Shown piece by piece: positions 38,285 through 47,068 of a DNA stretch of 64,000 nt; positions within the stretch are counted from its first letter, which is position 1; each line of letters begins with the position of its first letter. The notes beneath the pieces were generated by a model that worked only from the letters and a program-made list of their open reading frames with translations, had not been told where the DNA came from and did no database searches. The position numbers and the translations under genes are program-made. The DNA is from Flavobacterium sp. YJ01 (GTDB taxonomy: Bacteria > Bacteroidota > Bacteroidia > Flavobacteriales > Flavobacteriaceae): NCBI RefSeq assembly GCF_029320955.1, contig NZ_CP119757.1:1798001-1862000 (forward strand), written 5' to 3'.

Positions 38285-39178
38285 TTATTTATTCCGAGGA
38301 TGCGCACCTATATATACCTTTTTAAGTTCTGCCAAACTATTATGAGTATAAACTTGTGTAGATGCCAAACTAGAATGCCCTAATAACTCCTTAACTGAAT
38401 TCAAATCTGCCCCATTATTTAACAGGTGAGTTGCAAAAGTATGACGAAGCACGTGCGGACTTTTTTTCACCTTTTCTGAGACTCTACTAAAGTATGAATT
38501 TATTAAACGATAAACAAAAGATTCGCTCAATTTTAACCCTTTTTTCGAAACAAAAAAATAATCCGAATCAACACCACTTTCTAAATCATCTCGCTTTTTT
38601 ATATAAGAATTAATTTGAGAAACTATAATCGGCAGAATAGGAACAAGACGCTCTTTATTTCTTTTTCCCAAAACCTTTACCAAACCTGCAGAACAATCTA
38701 CATTTTTCAACTCCAAATTAATCAATTCCGCACGACGCATTCCTGTCATATAAAACATTTCGACAATCAATTTATCTCTCACCTCTTCAAAACCGACAGG
38801 ATTATCAATCTGCCCTAACAATTCTTTTACTTCTTTTTCAGAAAAAGGCACCTGAACCACTTTTGGCGTTTTTAAAGATTTATGCTTCAACATCGGACTT
38901 ACCTCAATTTGTTTTGATTTTAAAAGAAATTTATAAAAAGCCTTCAATGAAGCCATTTTTCGATTAACCGAAACATTGGAAATACCTTGATCAACCAATA
39001 AAACAATCCAACTTCTTATCTGACTATAATTAACCAAATCAATGCTTTCTTGACCAAATTCTTCTTGAACAAAAAACTCAAAAGCAGTTAAATCCCCCAA
39101 ATATGCATCAACAGTGTGTGAAGAATATTTTTTCTCCAACAACAGGTAATCACAAAAAGCCTCTTTATTCGTTTTCAT
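38285..39178 (-). CDS. xerC: Tyrosine recombinase XerC
   Basis: This 297-residue recombinase resolves chromosome dimers at dif. The catalytic residues are all visible: R148 in TGMRRAEL, K172 in GKRNKER, H242 and R245 in PHVLRHTFATHLL, H268 in LGHSS, and nucleophile Y277 in VYTH. The N-terminal core-binding domain covers residues 1-100. I start at the ATG at 39178 (MKTNKEAF); the frame extends to an ATG at 39208, but that lies upstream of the -7 element. It is a core gene, not an integrase of a mobile element. Confidence 0.95.
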   Translation of the reverse strand: MKTNKEAFCDYLLLEKKYSSHTVDAYLGDLTAFEFFVQEEFGQESIDLVNYSQIRSWIVLLVDQGISNVSVNRKMASLKAFYKFLLKSKQIEVSPMLKHKSLKTPKVVQVPFSEKEVKELLGQIDNPVGFEEVRDKLIVEMFYMTGMRRAELINLELKNVDCSAGLVKVLGKRNKERLVPILPIIVSQINSYIKKRDDLESGVDSDYFFVSKKGLKLSESFVYRLINSYFSRVSEKVKKSPHVLRHTFATHLLNNGADLNSVKELLGHSSLASTQVYTHNSLAELKKVYIGAHPRNK

Positions 39179-39195
39179 AGAAAAATAATATACCT

Positions 39196-39229
39196 CAAAT
39201 TTAAGCATAAAAAAACCGTTAGAATCAAA
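39196..39229 (-). promoter_or_regulatory. Candidate promoter of xerC-hpf
   Basis: The minus strand has TTTG (39229-39226), a 22-base spacer and TAAATTTG (39203-39196), 17 bases before the chosen ATG. The -33 box lies inside the loop of the rpsU terminator. Confidence 0.5.
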
Positions 39230-39256
39230 ATTAAAACATTTTGATCACTAACGGTT
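39214..39256 (-). terminator. Terminator after rpsU
   Basis: AACCGTTAG pairs perfectly with CTAACGGTT around a long A/T-rich loop. On the minus strand seven T follow. Confidence 0.8.
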
Positions 39257-39276
39257 ACATTACTAAAAAGCTAATA

Positions 39277-39471
39277 TTAACTTTCTAAACTATCTCTCAA
39301 GCCTTGAATGTAAGCAGCTTTTTGAATTTGTGCTCTTTTGATAACAGATGGCTTAATAAAAGCAGTACGTGCTCTTAATTGACGAACAGTTCCTGTTTTA
39401 TCAAATTTTCTTTTATAGCGCTTTAATGCTCTATCGATATTTTCTCCGTCTTTAATTGGTATAATTAACAT
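39277..39471 (-). CDS. rpsU: 30S ribosomal protein S21
   Basis: This 64-residue bS21 has the family blocks MLIIPIKDGENIDRALKRYK and KFDKTGTVRQLRAR. In Flavobacterium johnsoniae bS21 helps hide the anti-Shine-Dalgarno end of 16S rRNA, which explains why most genes here lack Shine-Dalgarno sequences. This gene is different: a near-perfect Shine-Dalgarno sequence precedes it. It has its own -7 element and terminator. Confidence 0.97.
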   Translation of the reverse strand: MLIIPIKDGENIDRALKRYKRKFDKTGTVRQLRARTAFIKPSVIKRAQIQKAAYIQGLRDSLES

Positions 39472-39479
39472 AATATAGA

Positions 39480-39490
39480 CACCTCCTCTC
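39480..39490 (-). promoter_or_regulatory. Exceptional Shine-Dalgarno sequence of rpsU
   Basis: The minus strand reads GAGAGGAGGTG, of which 10 of 11 bases can pair with the 16S 3' end. The AGGAGGT core ends nine bases before the ATG. No other gene start that I examined in the window has a comparable site. Confidence 0.9.
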
Positions 39491-39500
39491 GTTAAGGCTG

Positions 39501-39508
39501 CAAATGTA
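39501..39508 (-). promoter_or_regulatory. -7 promoter element of rpsU
   Basis: The minus strand reads TACATTTG (TAnnTTTG), about 30 bases before the ATG and just upstream of the Shine-Dalgarno site, so the leader is short. Confidence 0.65.
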
Positions 39509-39622
39509 GAAATTAATTATTAATTATGAATTATAAATTACAAATTATTTTTATCGAAAATATTAAGACATAAAAACTAGATACACTTTATTACAACTTA
39601 TAAGTTGCGCTTTTTACAAAAT

Positions 39623-40765
39623 CTAATCTTTGAGTAAATTTCTAGAGATAACTAATTTCTGAATTTCGGTAGTTCCCTCTCCAATCGTACACAATTTAGA
39701 ATCTCTATAAAACTTTTCAACCGGAAAATCTTTAGTATAACCGTACCCGCCATGAATTTGAACTGCATCATTTGCAATTTTCACACAGGCTTCAGAAGCA
39801 TACATTTTTGCCATTGCACCAGATGTTGTCACAGGTTTATGTTGTTGTTTCAAAAATGCCGCTTTGTGCAACAACAATTCAGAAGCTTCAATTTCTGTTG
39901 CCATATCAGCTAATTTAAATGAAATTCCTTGAAAACTACTGATAGGCTGCCCAAACTGATGTCTTTCTTTTGAATATTTAAGCGCCGCTTCATAAGCTCC
40001 TTTTGCAATTCCTAGCGACAAAGCTCCAATAGAAATTCTTCCTCCATCTAAGATTTTCATTGCTTGAACAAAACCTTGACCAATCTCACCTAATCTATTT
40101 TCGTCAGGAATACGGCAATTATCAAAAACCAATTCGGCCGTTTCACTAGCCCTCATTCCTAATTTATTTTCTTTTTTACCTGATGAAAAACCCGGCATCC
40201 CTTTTTCAAACACAAAAGCAGTCATTCCTTTAGAATCTCCTTTTTCACCAGTTCGAACTACAACAACAGCAATATCGCCCGAAATAGCGTGCGTAATAAA
40301 ATTTTTTGCTCCGTTTACTACCCAATAATCTCCATCTTTTACTGCTGTTGTATTCATACCGCCAGCATCAGAACCTGTATTATGCTCAGTTAATCCCCAA
40401 GCACCTAAATGTTCTGCTGTAGCTAATTTTGGAAGCCATTTTTTTTTCTGTTCTTCGTTTCCAAAAGTTAAAATATGATTGGTACACAAAGAATTATGAG
40501 CAGCAACAGATAAGCCTATTGAAGGATCTACTTTTGAAATTTCTTCTATAACTGTAACATATTCATGATAACCCAAACCTGAGCCACCATATTCTTCTGG
40601 CACCAGAACACCCATAAAACCCATTTCGCCAAGTTGCTTAAATAAAGGAACTGGAAATATTTGTGCCTCATCCCATTCCATTATATAAGGTTTGATGTTT
40701 TTTTCTGCAAAGTCTTTTATCGACTGAGCTATCATTAGTTGTGTTTCGTTGTAATCAAAGTTCAT
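39623..40765 (-). CDS. Acyl-CoA dehydrogenase (short-chain/butyryl-type)
   Basis: This 380-residue FAD flavoenzyme introduces the alpha,beta double bond in acyl-CoA. Signatures are [17 protein letters not shown] (residues 136-152), [20 protein letters not shown] near residue 339, and the catalytic base E363 in IGEGTTEIQ, a position typical of short-chain enzymes. Length is standard. A -7 element (minus TATATTTG, 40788-40795) lies inside the 3' end of the preceding gene, so it may have its own promoter. It could serve fatty-acid or branched-chain amino-acid degradation; the substrate is not determined. Confidence 0.95.
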   Translation of the reverse strand: MNFDYNETQLMIAQSIKDFAEKNIKPYIMEWDEAQIFPVPLFKQLGEMGFMGVLVPEEYGGSGLGYHEYVTVIEEISKVDPSIGLSVAAHNSLCTNHILTFGNEEQKKKWLPKLATAEHLGAWGLTEHNTGSDAGGMNTTAVKDGDYWVVNGAKNFITHAISGDIAVVVVRTGEKGDSKGMTAFVFEKGMPGFSSGKKENKLGMRASETAELVFDNCRIPDENRLGEIGQGFVQAMKILDGGRISIGALSLGIAKGAYEAALKYSKERHQFGQPISSFQGISFKLADMATEIEASELLLHKAAFLKQQHKPVTTSGAMAKMYASEACVKIANDAVQIHGGYGYTKDFPVEKFYRDSKLCTIGEGTTEIQKLVISRNLLKD

Positions 40766-40778
40766 GAGTTGGTTTCTT

Positions 40779-41666
40779 TTAGAACTCCAAATATAAACTA
40801 ATTATTTTTGCTTTTTCTACAGGAAAATCTTTAATTTTTGCTAAATCCTCAATATTATCAAAATTTCCATTCATGCTTCTATACGTAACAATCTGTTTTG
40901 CTAAAGCATATTTGAAATAGAAAAATTGCGACAATTCTTTTAAAGACGCTTCATTAACTTTTATTTTCTTTAGCGATGGCGGAATTACAACTTTAAAATG
41001 ACTATTTAATTCACTTATAACTTCTGGAGAAAGTCCCCAAATATCTTTCATTTGTTCCATCGACACAAAACAGCCAAGAATTTCTTTTTGCCTTAATATT
41101 CTTCCAGACAATCCTTCTCCAATTCCGTACAATTTCATTAAATCTTCTTGACTGGCTTGATTAATATCTAATATTTCCAGCTTTTCTTTCTTTGGAAAAT
41201 CATTTTTTGCAAAATCAATCTGCCTAGATTTTAAACCAACTTTTTGTTGTGTCCAATTCGGAAATTTAAATAGAGGAGCAATTTTATTCAATAATGAGTC
41301 CGAAATGCCTGTAACTTTTTGAAACTCATCTGCCGAGTTTACATATTTATTTTCTTTACGAAATGCCATTAATCGATCAATCTCTTCAACAGTCATTCCG
41401 AGTTTATAACCTTTATAATCAGAAATAAAATTTGGATTAAACAGATAATTGGTCGTTTTCTTATTTTCATCATCCAATTTCTCTCTATCAATTTCCAACT
41501 GATAAGCCAGCCAATTGTCCTTATTGGAGTCTTTTACATCTAAAACCTCAAAATCAGACAATAAATAAAAAAACTGTAATCCGATCATTATGGCAAAGAG
41601 AATAAAAACACCTATTTGCTGTTGTTTTGAAAAATGAAAATATCTGCTGAAATACTTGAAATTCAT
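40779..41666 (-). CDS. Membrane-anchored helix-hairpin-helix (ComEA-like) DNA-binding protein
   Basis: This 295-residue protein has one N-terminal membrane helix (about residues 18-35) and then repeated HhH units. The best is [27 protein letters not shown] around residues 165-190, preceded by one near 100-130 ([15 protein letters not shown]) and followed by ones near 200-225 and 240-295. ComEA proteins bind incoming DNA in the periplasm during natural transformation. This one has more HhH units than the usual two, so it could also be a structural HhH protein. It lies 13 bases upstream of the acyl-CoA dehydrogenase. Confidence 0.8.
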   Translation of the reverse strand: MNFKYFSRYFHFSKQQQIGVFILFAIMIGLQFFYLLSDFEVLDVKDSNKDNWLAYQLEIDREKLDDENKKTTNYLFNPNFISDYKGYKLGMTVEEIDRLMAFRKENKYVNSADEFQKVTGISDSLLNKIAPLFKFPNWTQQKVGLKSRQIDFAKNDFPKKEKLEILDINQASQEDLMKLYGIGEGLSGRILRQKEILGCFVSMEQMKDIWGLSPEVISELNSHFKVVIPPSLKKIKVNEASLKELSQFFYFKYALAKQIVTYRSMNGNFDNIEDLAKIKDFPVEKAKIISLYLEF

Positions 41667-41902
41667 GACACAAAATAAACTTTAAATTTAAAGTAAATTA
41701 AAAAAGAAAGAAAAAACTTTCAAATATATTGATAATATTAGTAAGAAAAGTAGTTTTTAAAAAATTATTGAATGTTTTACAAATAAGCAATTAATTTAAT
41801 GAATGTCAACCTTTAAAGAAATATTCTTAAGAGTACTGTAAAAAAAATAAAGTTTTTATAACTTAAAACATGATAAATGTTTTTATTTTTTACAAAAAAC
41901 AA

Positions 41903-41910
41903 TACATTTG
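41903..41910 (+). promoter_or_regulatory. -7 promoter element of the second permease
   Basis: TACATTTG fits TAnnTTTG, 32 bases before the ATG at 41943; no clear -33 box. Confidence 0.55.
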
Positions 41911-41942
41911 GCACTTAATAACAAATAAACCAATAAAATAGT

Positions 41943-43418
41943 ATGTCAATTTGGAGAGTTAAACCAATATCTGCCTTTGAGGCTGATATGAAAAAAAGTG
42001 ATTTAAAGAGAGTCCTAGGAAAATGGAGCCTTACTGCCATTGGTGTTGGTGCCATTATCGGTGGAGGAATTTTTGTTCTTACAGGTACTGGGGCTTATTA
42101 TCATGCAGGTCCAGCATTAGCAATTTCGTTTATTATTGCAGGTATTGCCTGTGTATTTGCAGCTCTCTGCTATTCTGAATTTGCTTCTATTTTGCCTGTT
42201 GAAGGATCTGCTTACGCATATGCTTACGGTACAATTGGAGAAGTTTTTGCCTGGATAATTGGATGGGGATTAATTCTTGAATACGCAATGGGTTCTATGA
42301 CCGTCGCCGTTTCTTGGTCCGGATACTTTAACAAATTACTCAAAATATTTCACATTCACCTTCCTGATTGGCTAACTACAGATCCAGCAAGCTATACTGG
42401 AGAAGGTTTTTCTATGAATCTTCCAGCTTTCTTGATTGTTCTTTTAGTTATTTCATTGCTTATTAAAGGAACAAAAAGCGCTGCTAAAGCAAATAACGCA
42501 ATTGTTATTCTTAAAGTATCTGCTGTAATCTTTGTAATTATTGCTGGTCTTTTCTTTATCAATACAGCAAACTGGAGTCCGTTTATTCCTGAAGCAACTC
42601 AAATCATTGAAAAAGAAACTACTCACAATGCTTACGGAATTGGAGGAATTATCTCTGGAGCTGCAGCTATTTTCTTTGCTTATGTTGGTTTCGATGCCGT
42701 TTCTACACAAGCTGGAGAAGCCATTAATCCTAAAAAAGATGTTCCTTTTGCAATTATCGCTTCTTTATTAATTTGTACTACTTTATATATTCTTGTTTCT
42801 TTAGTATTAACAGGAATGATGAATTACCAAGACTTCAATCCACTAGGAAAATATCCTGAAGCCATCAAAGCTCCTGTTGCTTATGCATTTGATATTGCAG
42901 GACAAGGCTGGGCTGGTTCTATTATTACCGTTGCTGCAACTATTGGTTTGGTTTCAGTATTAATGGTAATGATTATGGGACAATCTAGAATTTTTCTTGG
43001 AATGTCTAAAGATGGTTTAATTCCACAAGTTTTCTCTAAAGTAAACCCTATTTCTGGAACTCCAAAAACTAACTTAATGATTCTTGGAGCTATTATAGCA
43101 ACAGTTGCTGCTTTTACACCAATCAACAAATTGGCTGACATGACCAGTTTTGGTACTTTGTTTGCCTTTACAATGGTTTGTATTGCTGTTTGGATTTTAA
43201 GAGTAAAACAACCAGGATTAACCAGAACATTTAAAGTTCCTGCTTTACCAATTATTGCAGTATTAGGAATTGCAATTAATTCTTATTTAATTTTTAATTT
43301 AAGTAAAGATGCGCAGTTATTATCTTTTGGATGGCTTATTCTTGGTATAATTGTATACTTTGGATATAGCAAGAAAAGATCTAAACTTAACAATCCTACA
43401 GAAGAAGAACAAATATAA
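41943..43418 (+). CDS. APC-family amino-acid permease, cationic amino-acid transporter (CAT/YfnA) type
   Basis: This 491-residue membrane protein has about 12-13 hydrophobic segments. TM1 is GVGAIIGGGIFVLTGTGAYY (residues 35-54). CYSEFASILPVEGSAYAYAY (residues 77-96) and FFAYVGFDAVSTQAGEA near 240 are typical of the CAT branch. The N-terminal RVKPISAFEADMKKSDLKR is family-typical. It differs from the permease at 6149-7561, which is of LAT type, so the two are not recent duplicates. The gene is monocistronic between a -7 element and a bidirectional terminator. Confidence 0.92.
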   Translation: MSIWRVKPISAFEADMKKSDLKRVLGKWSLTAIGVGAIIGGGIFVLTGTGAYYHAGPALAISFIIAGIACVFAALCYSEFASILPVEGSAYAYAYGTIGEVFAWIIGWGLILEYAMGSMTVAVSWSGYFNKLLKIFHIHLPDWLTTDPASYTGEGFSMNLPAFLIVLLVISLLIKGTKSAAKANNAIVILKVSAVIFVIIAGLFFINTANWSPFIPEATQIIEKETTHNAYGIGGIISGAAAIFFAYVGFDAVSTQAGEAINPKKDVPFAIIASLLICTTLYILVSLVLTGMMNYQDFNPLGKYPEAIKAPVAYAFDIAGQGWAGSIITVAATIGLVSVLMVMIMGQSRIFLGMSKDGLIPQVFSKVNPISGTPKTNLMILGAIIATVAAFTPINKLADMTSFGTLFAFTMVCIAVWILRVKQPGLTRTFKVPALPIIAVLGIAINSYLIFNLSKDAQLLSFGWLILGIIVYFGYSKKRSKLNNPTEEEQI

Positions 43419-43425
43419 CTTCATA

Positions 43426-43457
43426 AAAAAGCTCCAAATTTAGATTTGGAGCTTTTT
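43426..43457. terminator. Bidirectional terminator between convergent genes
   Basis: GCTCCAAAT pairs perfectly with ATTTGGAGC around TTAG, with an A-run on one side and a T-run on the other. Confidence 0.9.
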
Positions 43458-43685
43458 TTATAAATCAAATACTGAAGTTCTTTTTGAGCGAATTAAATCT
43501 TTTAATCTAATCCAGAATGCGAGAGTAAGATAAACGCCAAATCCTAAACCAACTGTAACAAAAGAAATGTAAATAAAAAATAATCTCACATTCGTCACAC
43601 GCATTCCAAGCTTATCTGCTAACCTTGAAGAAACATGAAAACCGTATTTTTCAAAAAAGAATTTGAGTTTTAAAATAGCTGACAT
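43458..43685 (-). CDS. Small PspC-like membrane protein
   Basis: This 75-residue protein consists of a PspC-like domain: FFEKYGFHVSSRLADKLGMR (residues 9-28) followed by one long hydrophobic stretch (about 33-62) and a charged tail. In Bacteroidota such proteins are annotated as PspC family. PspC proteins act in envelope-stress responses, but this short form has no known role. It lies 72 bases after DUF2851 on the same strand. Confidence 0.75.
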   Translation of the reverse strand: MSAILKLKFFFEKYGFHVSSRLADKLGMRVTNVRLFFIYISFVTVGLGFGVYLTLAFWIRLKDLIRSKRTSVFDL

Positions 43686-43695
43686 AGTTTAATTG

Positions 43696-43740
43696 CAGAT
43701 TTTAGATTTTAGATTTTTAGATTCCTGACTTATCAGGATT
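43696..43740. repeat. AGATTTT-rich repeat with small hairpin
   Basis: CAGATTTTAGATTTTAGATT is followed by ATTCCTGACTTATCAGGATT, a small stem of TCCTGA with TCAGGA. Similar CAGATT-rich words occur at 37588-37618 and 54326-54350. Confidence 0.45.
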
Positions 43741-43757
43741 ACAAAAGTACAAATTAT

Positions 43758-45029
43758 CTAATTATTTTTAAGCAATTCTAATCCAATAGCGCATTTTAAG
43801 CAAGCCTTTCGTTCGCAATATTCATTTTTAAGTTCAAGCAGCGCTTGGCTTTCAAATGCCGATTGAGACTTTATCCCAAACAAATTAAATTTATCAATAA
43901 TTGCGTTTTTTTCCGAAACTACTTCATTCATAAAATCGATTAAATCTTCATCTATAGAATCTCCCATAATATTTGAATAAGCAAATTGAAGCGGAATTAT
44001 GGTATTTATAATCACTAAATCTATAAATGATTTCGACAATAGTTTTGATTTTTTGGGACTTTCTTTGTCAAACTGATAATGATTTTGCCAATACAAGCTT
44101 GAAGATACATTTAGTAATTCATAAACCTTTTTAACTGATTTTAAATCGATTATTTTGGAAAATAAATTTTGATGTTTATGATACAAACTCGCCAATTGAG
44201 AAAGTCGAATTGTTGGAAAATTATCTGGACGAAGTTTAAAAAATTGAAGCGGATTTATATAAGTTCTTTCCAATTGATATTTATGAAGTAGATAGAAATA
44301 TCGAAACTTCAAATCTTTAAAATAAACATCTTCTTTTTCTACATCCAACAAACCAACAGTTCCAAAAAGTAATGCTTCTAAATTTTCGTATTCAAAACTT
44401 TCTTTTCTTATAACAGAAAAAGGGATTGCTTTCGCAATTTGCAAAAAAGAATTCCCATTTGTATTTAATCCAAAATTCTTTAATAAAAGAGAAAACAAAA
44501 CTGCCTCCCAATCCTGATTTGTTTCTTCCACTAATTGATAAATGAAAGCCGATTTACGCTCTAATCTTTCAAAAAACAGCCTTTCCTGCCAGTTTTTAAA
44601 AATAAAATCATCAATATCTTTTATTTGTTTTTCACAAGAAATCCATGTTTTAGGAGAAATTAGCGCATTGTAGTTTTCGATTACTTCTTTAGAAACATAA
44701 TCTTTAAGAACTAAAACTGGAATCTCTGTATTGTTTTTTCTATAAATTGGCGTATCATTTTCCCAAACTACATGAAGAATTACATTTTCATAAGCAGTAT
44801 CTTTTTCGTGATTGTGGAGATACCAATCCGATGATTTTAAATGGATTTCAACATTACCAGCCCATTTTTGATTTTCGATTATTATAAGAGCATTGAAAAA
44901 ATCAGGGCCAGAAAGTTCCAAATAATCACCTGTTTTAACAATTGTAATTAATTCATTTTGTGCGGTTTTCAAATTCAAGGTATCAAACTTCTTGAATTTC
45001 CAGAGATAATGAAGAAAATCTTCTTTCAT
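43758..45029 (-). CDS. DUF2851 family protein
   Basis: This 423-residue soluble protein is of the DUF2851 family, which is nearly confined to Bacteroidota. The recognisable N-terminus is EDFLHYLWKFKKFD, followed by GDYLELSGPDFFNALI, and WAGNVEIHLKSSDWYLHNH (residues 56-74). The C-terminus carries a Cys cluster (YCERKACLKC), a possible metal site. It has no signal peptide or membrane segment. The function is unknown. It is probably co-transcribed with the PspC-like gene downstream. Confidence 0.88.
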   Translation of the reverse strand: MKEDFLHYLWKFKKFDTLNLKTAQNELITIVKTGDYLELSGPDFFNALIIIENQKWAGNVEIHLKSSDWYLHNHEKDTAYENVILHVVWENDTPIYRKNNTEIPVLVLKDYVSKEVIENYNALISPKTWISCEKQIKDIDDFIFKNWQERLFFERLERKSAFIYQLVEETNQDWEAVLFSLLLKNFGLNTNGNSFLQIAKAIPFSVIRKESFEYENLEALLFGTVGLLDVEKEDVYFKDLKFRYFYLLHKYQLERTYINPLQFFKLRPDNFPTIRLSQLASLYHKHQNLFSKIIDLKSVKKVYELLNVSSSLYWQNHYQFDKESPKKSKLLSKSFIDLVIINTIIPLQFAYSNIMGDSIDEDLIDFMNEVVSEKNAIIDKFNLFGIKSQSAFESQALLELKNEYCERKACLKCAIGLELLKNN

Positions 45030-45102
45030 TTTTAGATTTTAAAGTATTTTTAAAAATCTAAAAATAACAAAAAATTACTATTATTCTTACAAATAAATTT
45101 AT

Positions 45103-45585
45103 TTATCGAAGCATATAAAGTTTCGCACAAGCACGAGCATCAGACAAAGCTTCGTGATGATTAAGCTGAATTTTCATTTCTCGGCAACAGTCACTTAATT
45201 TTGTCGGTTTAATTCCTTTTGCTTTATAAATTTTCACTGTACATTCCCATTTTGGAGCAATGTTCAAATCTTCATAATTTAAACCATGAAGCAGCATTGT
45301 TTTCATCAAAACATTTCGGTCAAAACTTTCGTTATGAGCTACAACAACTCGATTTTTTAACCTCTTTTCTATTTCAGGATAGATTTGAAAAAAAGATTTT
45401 GCATTGATAGTATCTTTCGGATAAATACCATGAACACGAATTGTAAATGGATTATACTCATTATTTGGAGGTTTAATTAAAGACACAAACTCATCTACTA
45501 TTACTCCATTTTGAACTGTAACAATTCCAACTGAACACGGATGATGTCCCGTTGCTGTTTCAAAATCAATTGCTGTAAAATTCAT
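45103..45585 (-). CDS. DEDDh 3'-5' exonuclease (DnaQ-like)
   Basis: This 160-residue protein consists only of an exonuclease domain. Catalytic acids are in AIDFETATG (residues 5-13), VAHNESFDRNVL (83-94) and the final HHEALSDARA (143-152). HGIYPKDT is an additional family motif. It resembles the stand-alone polymerase III epsilon-like exonucleases. It lacks the C-terminal clamp/alpha-binding tail, so it is more likely a nuclease in repair or RNA turnover than the replicative proofreader. Confidence 0.92.
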   Translation of the reverse strand: MNFTAIDFETATGHHPCSVGIVTVQNGVIVDEFVSLIKPPNNEYNPFTIRVHGIYPKDTINAKSFFQIYPEIEKRLKNRVVVAHNESFDRNVLMKTMLLHGLNYEDLNIAPKWECTVKIYKAKGIKPTKLSDCCREMKIQLNHHEALSDARACAKLYMLR

Positions 45586-45662
45586 TTTATATTTTTAAAA
45601 GAAAAATCCATAAATCTAATAGAAGTACAATCAGATTTATGGATTAATTTATTTGTAAAAGT

Positions 45663-47024
45663 CTATTTTATCGAACCGATAATATCATATTTTGTAATAA
45701 TATGATGATGTCCATTTCCTAAGTCAACTAAAACGGCATCGTTTTCTTTTGAGAAAAGTTTTGACACTTCTTCAATTGGCGTTCCTAATTTTACAATTGG
45801 AAAAGGTTTTCCCATTACTTCCTTAATAGGTTTTTCGGCTACATTTTTGTCTGCAACATAACTTCTAAACAAGTCAGTTTCATCAACAGAACCAACAAAT
45901 CCGTTAATATCAACAACTGGGATCTGCGAAATTTTGTATTTACGCATACGCTCAATTGCGTGCGAAACCAATTCTTCGGTACGAACAACAATCAATTCTT
46001 TATCAATATGATCTTTGATAACGTCTTCTGCCTTAGTTATGTTTTCTTCTAAAAATCCGCGTTCACGCATCCAATCATCATTGAACATTTTACCTACGTA
46101 ACGGCTTCCAGAATCGTGAAAAAGAACTACAACAACATCATCAGGCTTGAAATGTTCTTTTAATTGCAAAAGACCTTTTATACAAGCTCCAGCAGAATTT
46201 CCAACAAAAATAGCTTCTTCTAACGCAATTTTTCTAGTGTAAACTGCTGCATCTTTATCGGTTACTTTTGTGAATCCGTCAATTAAAGAAAAGTCGACAT
46301 TTTTAGGCAAAATATCTTCTCCGATTCCTTCTGTTATATAAGAATAGATTTCGTTTTCGTCAAAAATTCCAGTTTCGTGGTATTTCTTAAAAACAGAACC
46401 ATAAGTATCAATTCCCCAGATCTTGATGTTTGGATTTTTTTCTTTTAAATATTTTCCAACTCCAGAAATTGTTCCTCCAGTTCCAACTCCAACAACAAAA
46501 TGTGTGATTTTACCTTCAGTCTGTTTCCAAATTTCTGGTCCAGTTTGTTCATAATGCGCCAATGAATTTGACATATTATCATACTGATTTACGTACCAAG
46601 AATTTGGTGTTTCTTCGGCCAAACGTTTGGAAACCGAATAATAAGAACGAGGATCTGTAGGTTCGACATCTGTCGGGCAAACAACGACTTTTGCTCCTAC
46701 AGCACGAAGAATATCCATCTTCTCTTTAGATTGTTTATCAGAGATCACACAAATTAATTTGTATCCTTTTACGATTGCCACTAGTGCAAGTCCCATTCCT
46801 GTATTTCCAGAAGTTCCTTCAATAATAGTCCCTCCTGGTTTCAATCGGCCGTCAGCTTCTGCATCTTCAATCATTTTTACAGCCATTCTGTCTTTCACAG
46901 AATTACCAGGATTAAAGGTTTCGACTTTTGCCAATACTAACGCATCAATTTCAGCAACAATTTTGTTGAGTTTTACCAATGGCGTGTTACCAATTGTTTC
47001 TAAAATATTTTTTGAAAAGTCCAT
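45663..47024 (-). CDS. Cystathionine beta-synthase-type PLP enzyme with CBS domains
   Basis: This 453-residue enzyme has an N-terminal fold-type II PLP domain. The cofactor Lys is K44 in NPGNSVKDR, the substrate loop is GTSGNTGMGL (69-78) and the phosphate loop is GVGTGGTISG (177-186). A CBS-domain pair follows at about 335-453. This combination is that of cystathionine beta-synthase, which makes cystathionine from serine and homocysteine. O-acetylserine sulfhydrylases share the first domain but usually lack the CBS pair. The CBS domains suggest allosteric control. Confidence 0.9.
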   Translation of the reverse strand: MDFSKNILETIGNTPLVKLNKIVAEIDALVLAKVETFNPGNSVKDRMAVKMIEDAEADGRLKPGGTIIEGTSGNTGMGLALVAIVKGYKLICVISDKQSKEKMDILRAVGAKVVVCPTDVEPTDPRSYYSVSKRLAEETPNSWYVNQYDNMSNSLAHYEQTGPEIWKQTEGKITHFVVGVGTGGTISGVGKYLKEKNPNIKIWGIDTYGSVFKKYHETGIFDENEIYSYITEGIGEDILPKNVDFSLIDGFTKVTDKDAAVYTRKIALEEAIFVGNSAGACIKGLLQLKEHFKPDDVVVVLFHDSGSRYVGKMFNDDWMRERGFLEENITKAEDVIKDHIDKELIVVRTEELVSHAIERMRKYKISQIPVVDINGFVGSVDETDLFRSYVADKNVAEKPIKEVMGKPFPIVKLGTPIEEVSKLFSKENDAVLVDLGNGHHHIITKYDIIGSIK

Positions 47025-47068
47025 TTTTATTTAAGTTTAATATAGTGGTTCTAATTAAATTCGGCTTT

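Noticed and set aside
38285..39178. Integrase of a mobile element
   Set aside because: The recombinase sits in the conserved rpsU-xerC-hpf order, has XerC-type motifs, and no attachment sites or cargo genes are present.
39179..39208. ATG at 39208 as the xerC start
   Set aside because: It is upstream of the -7 element and would place the codon before the transcript start.
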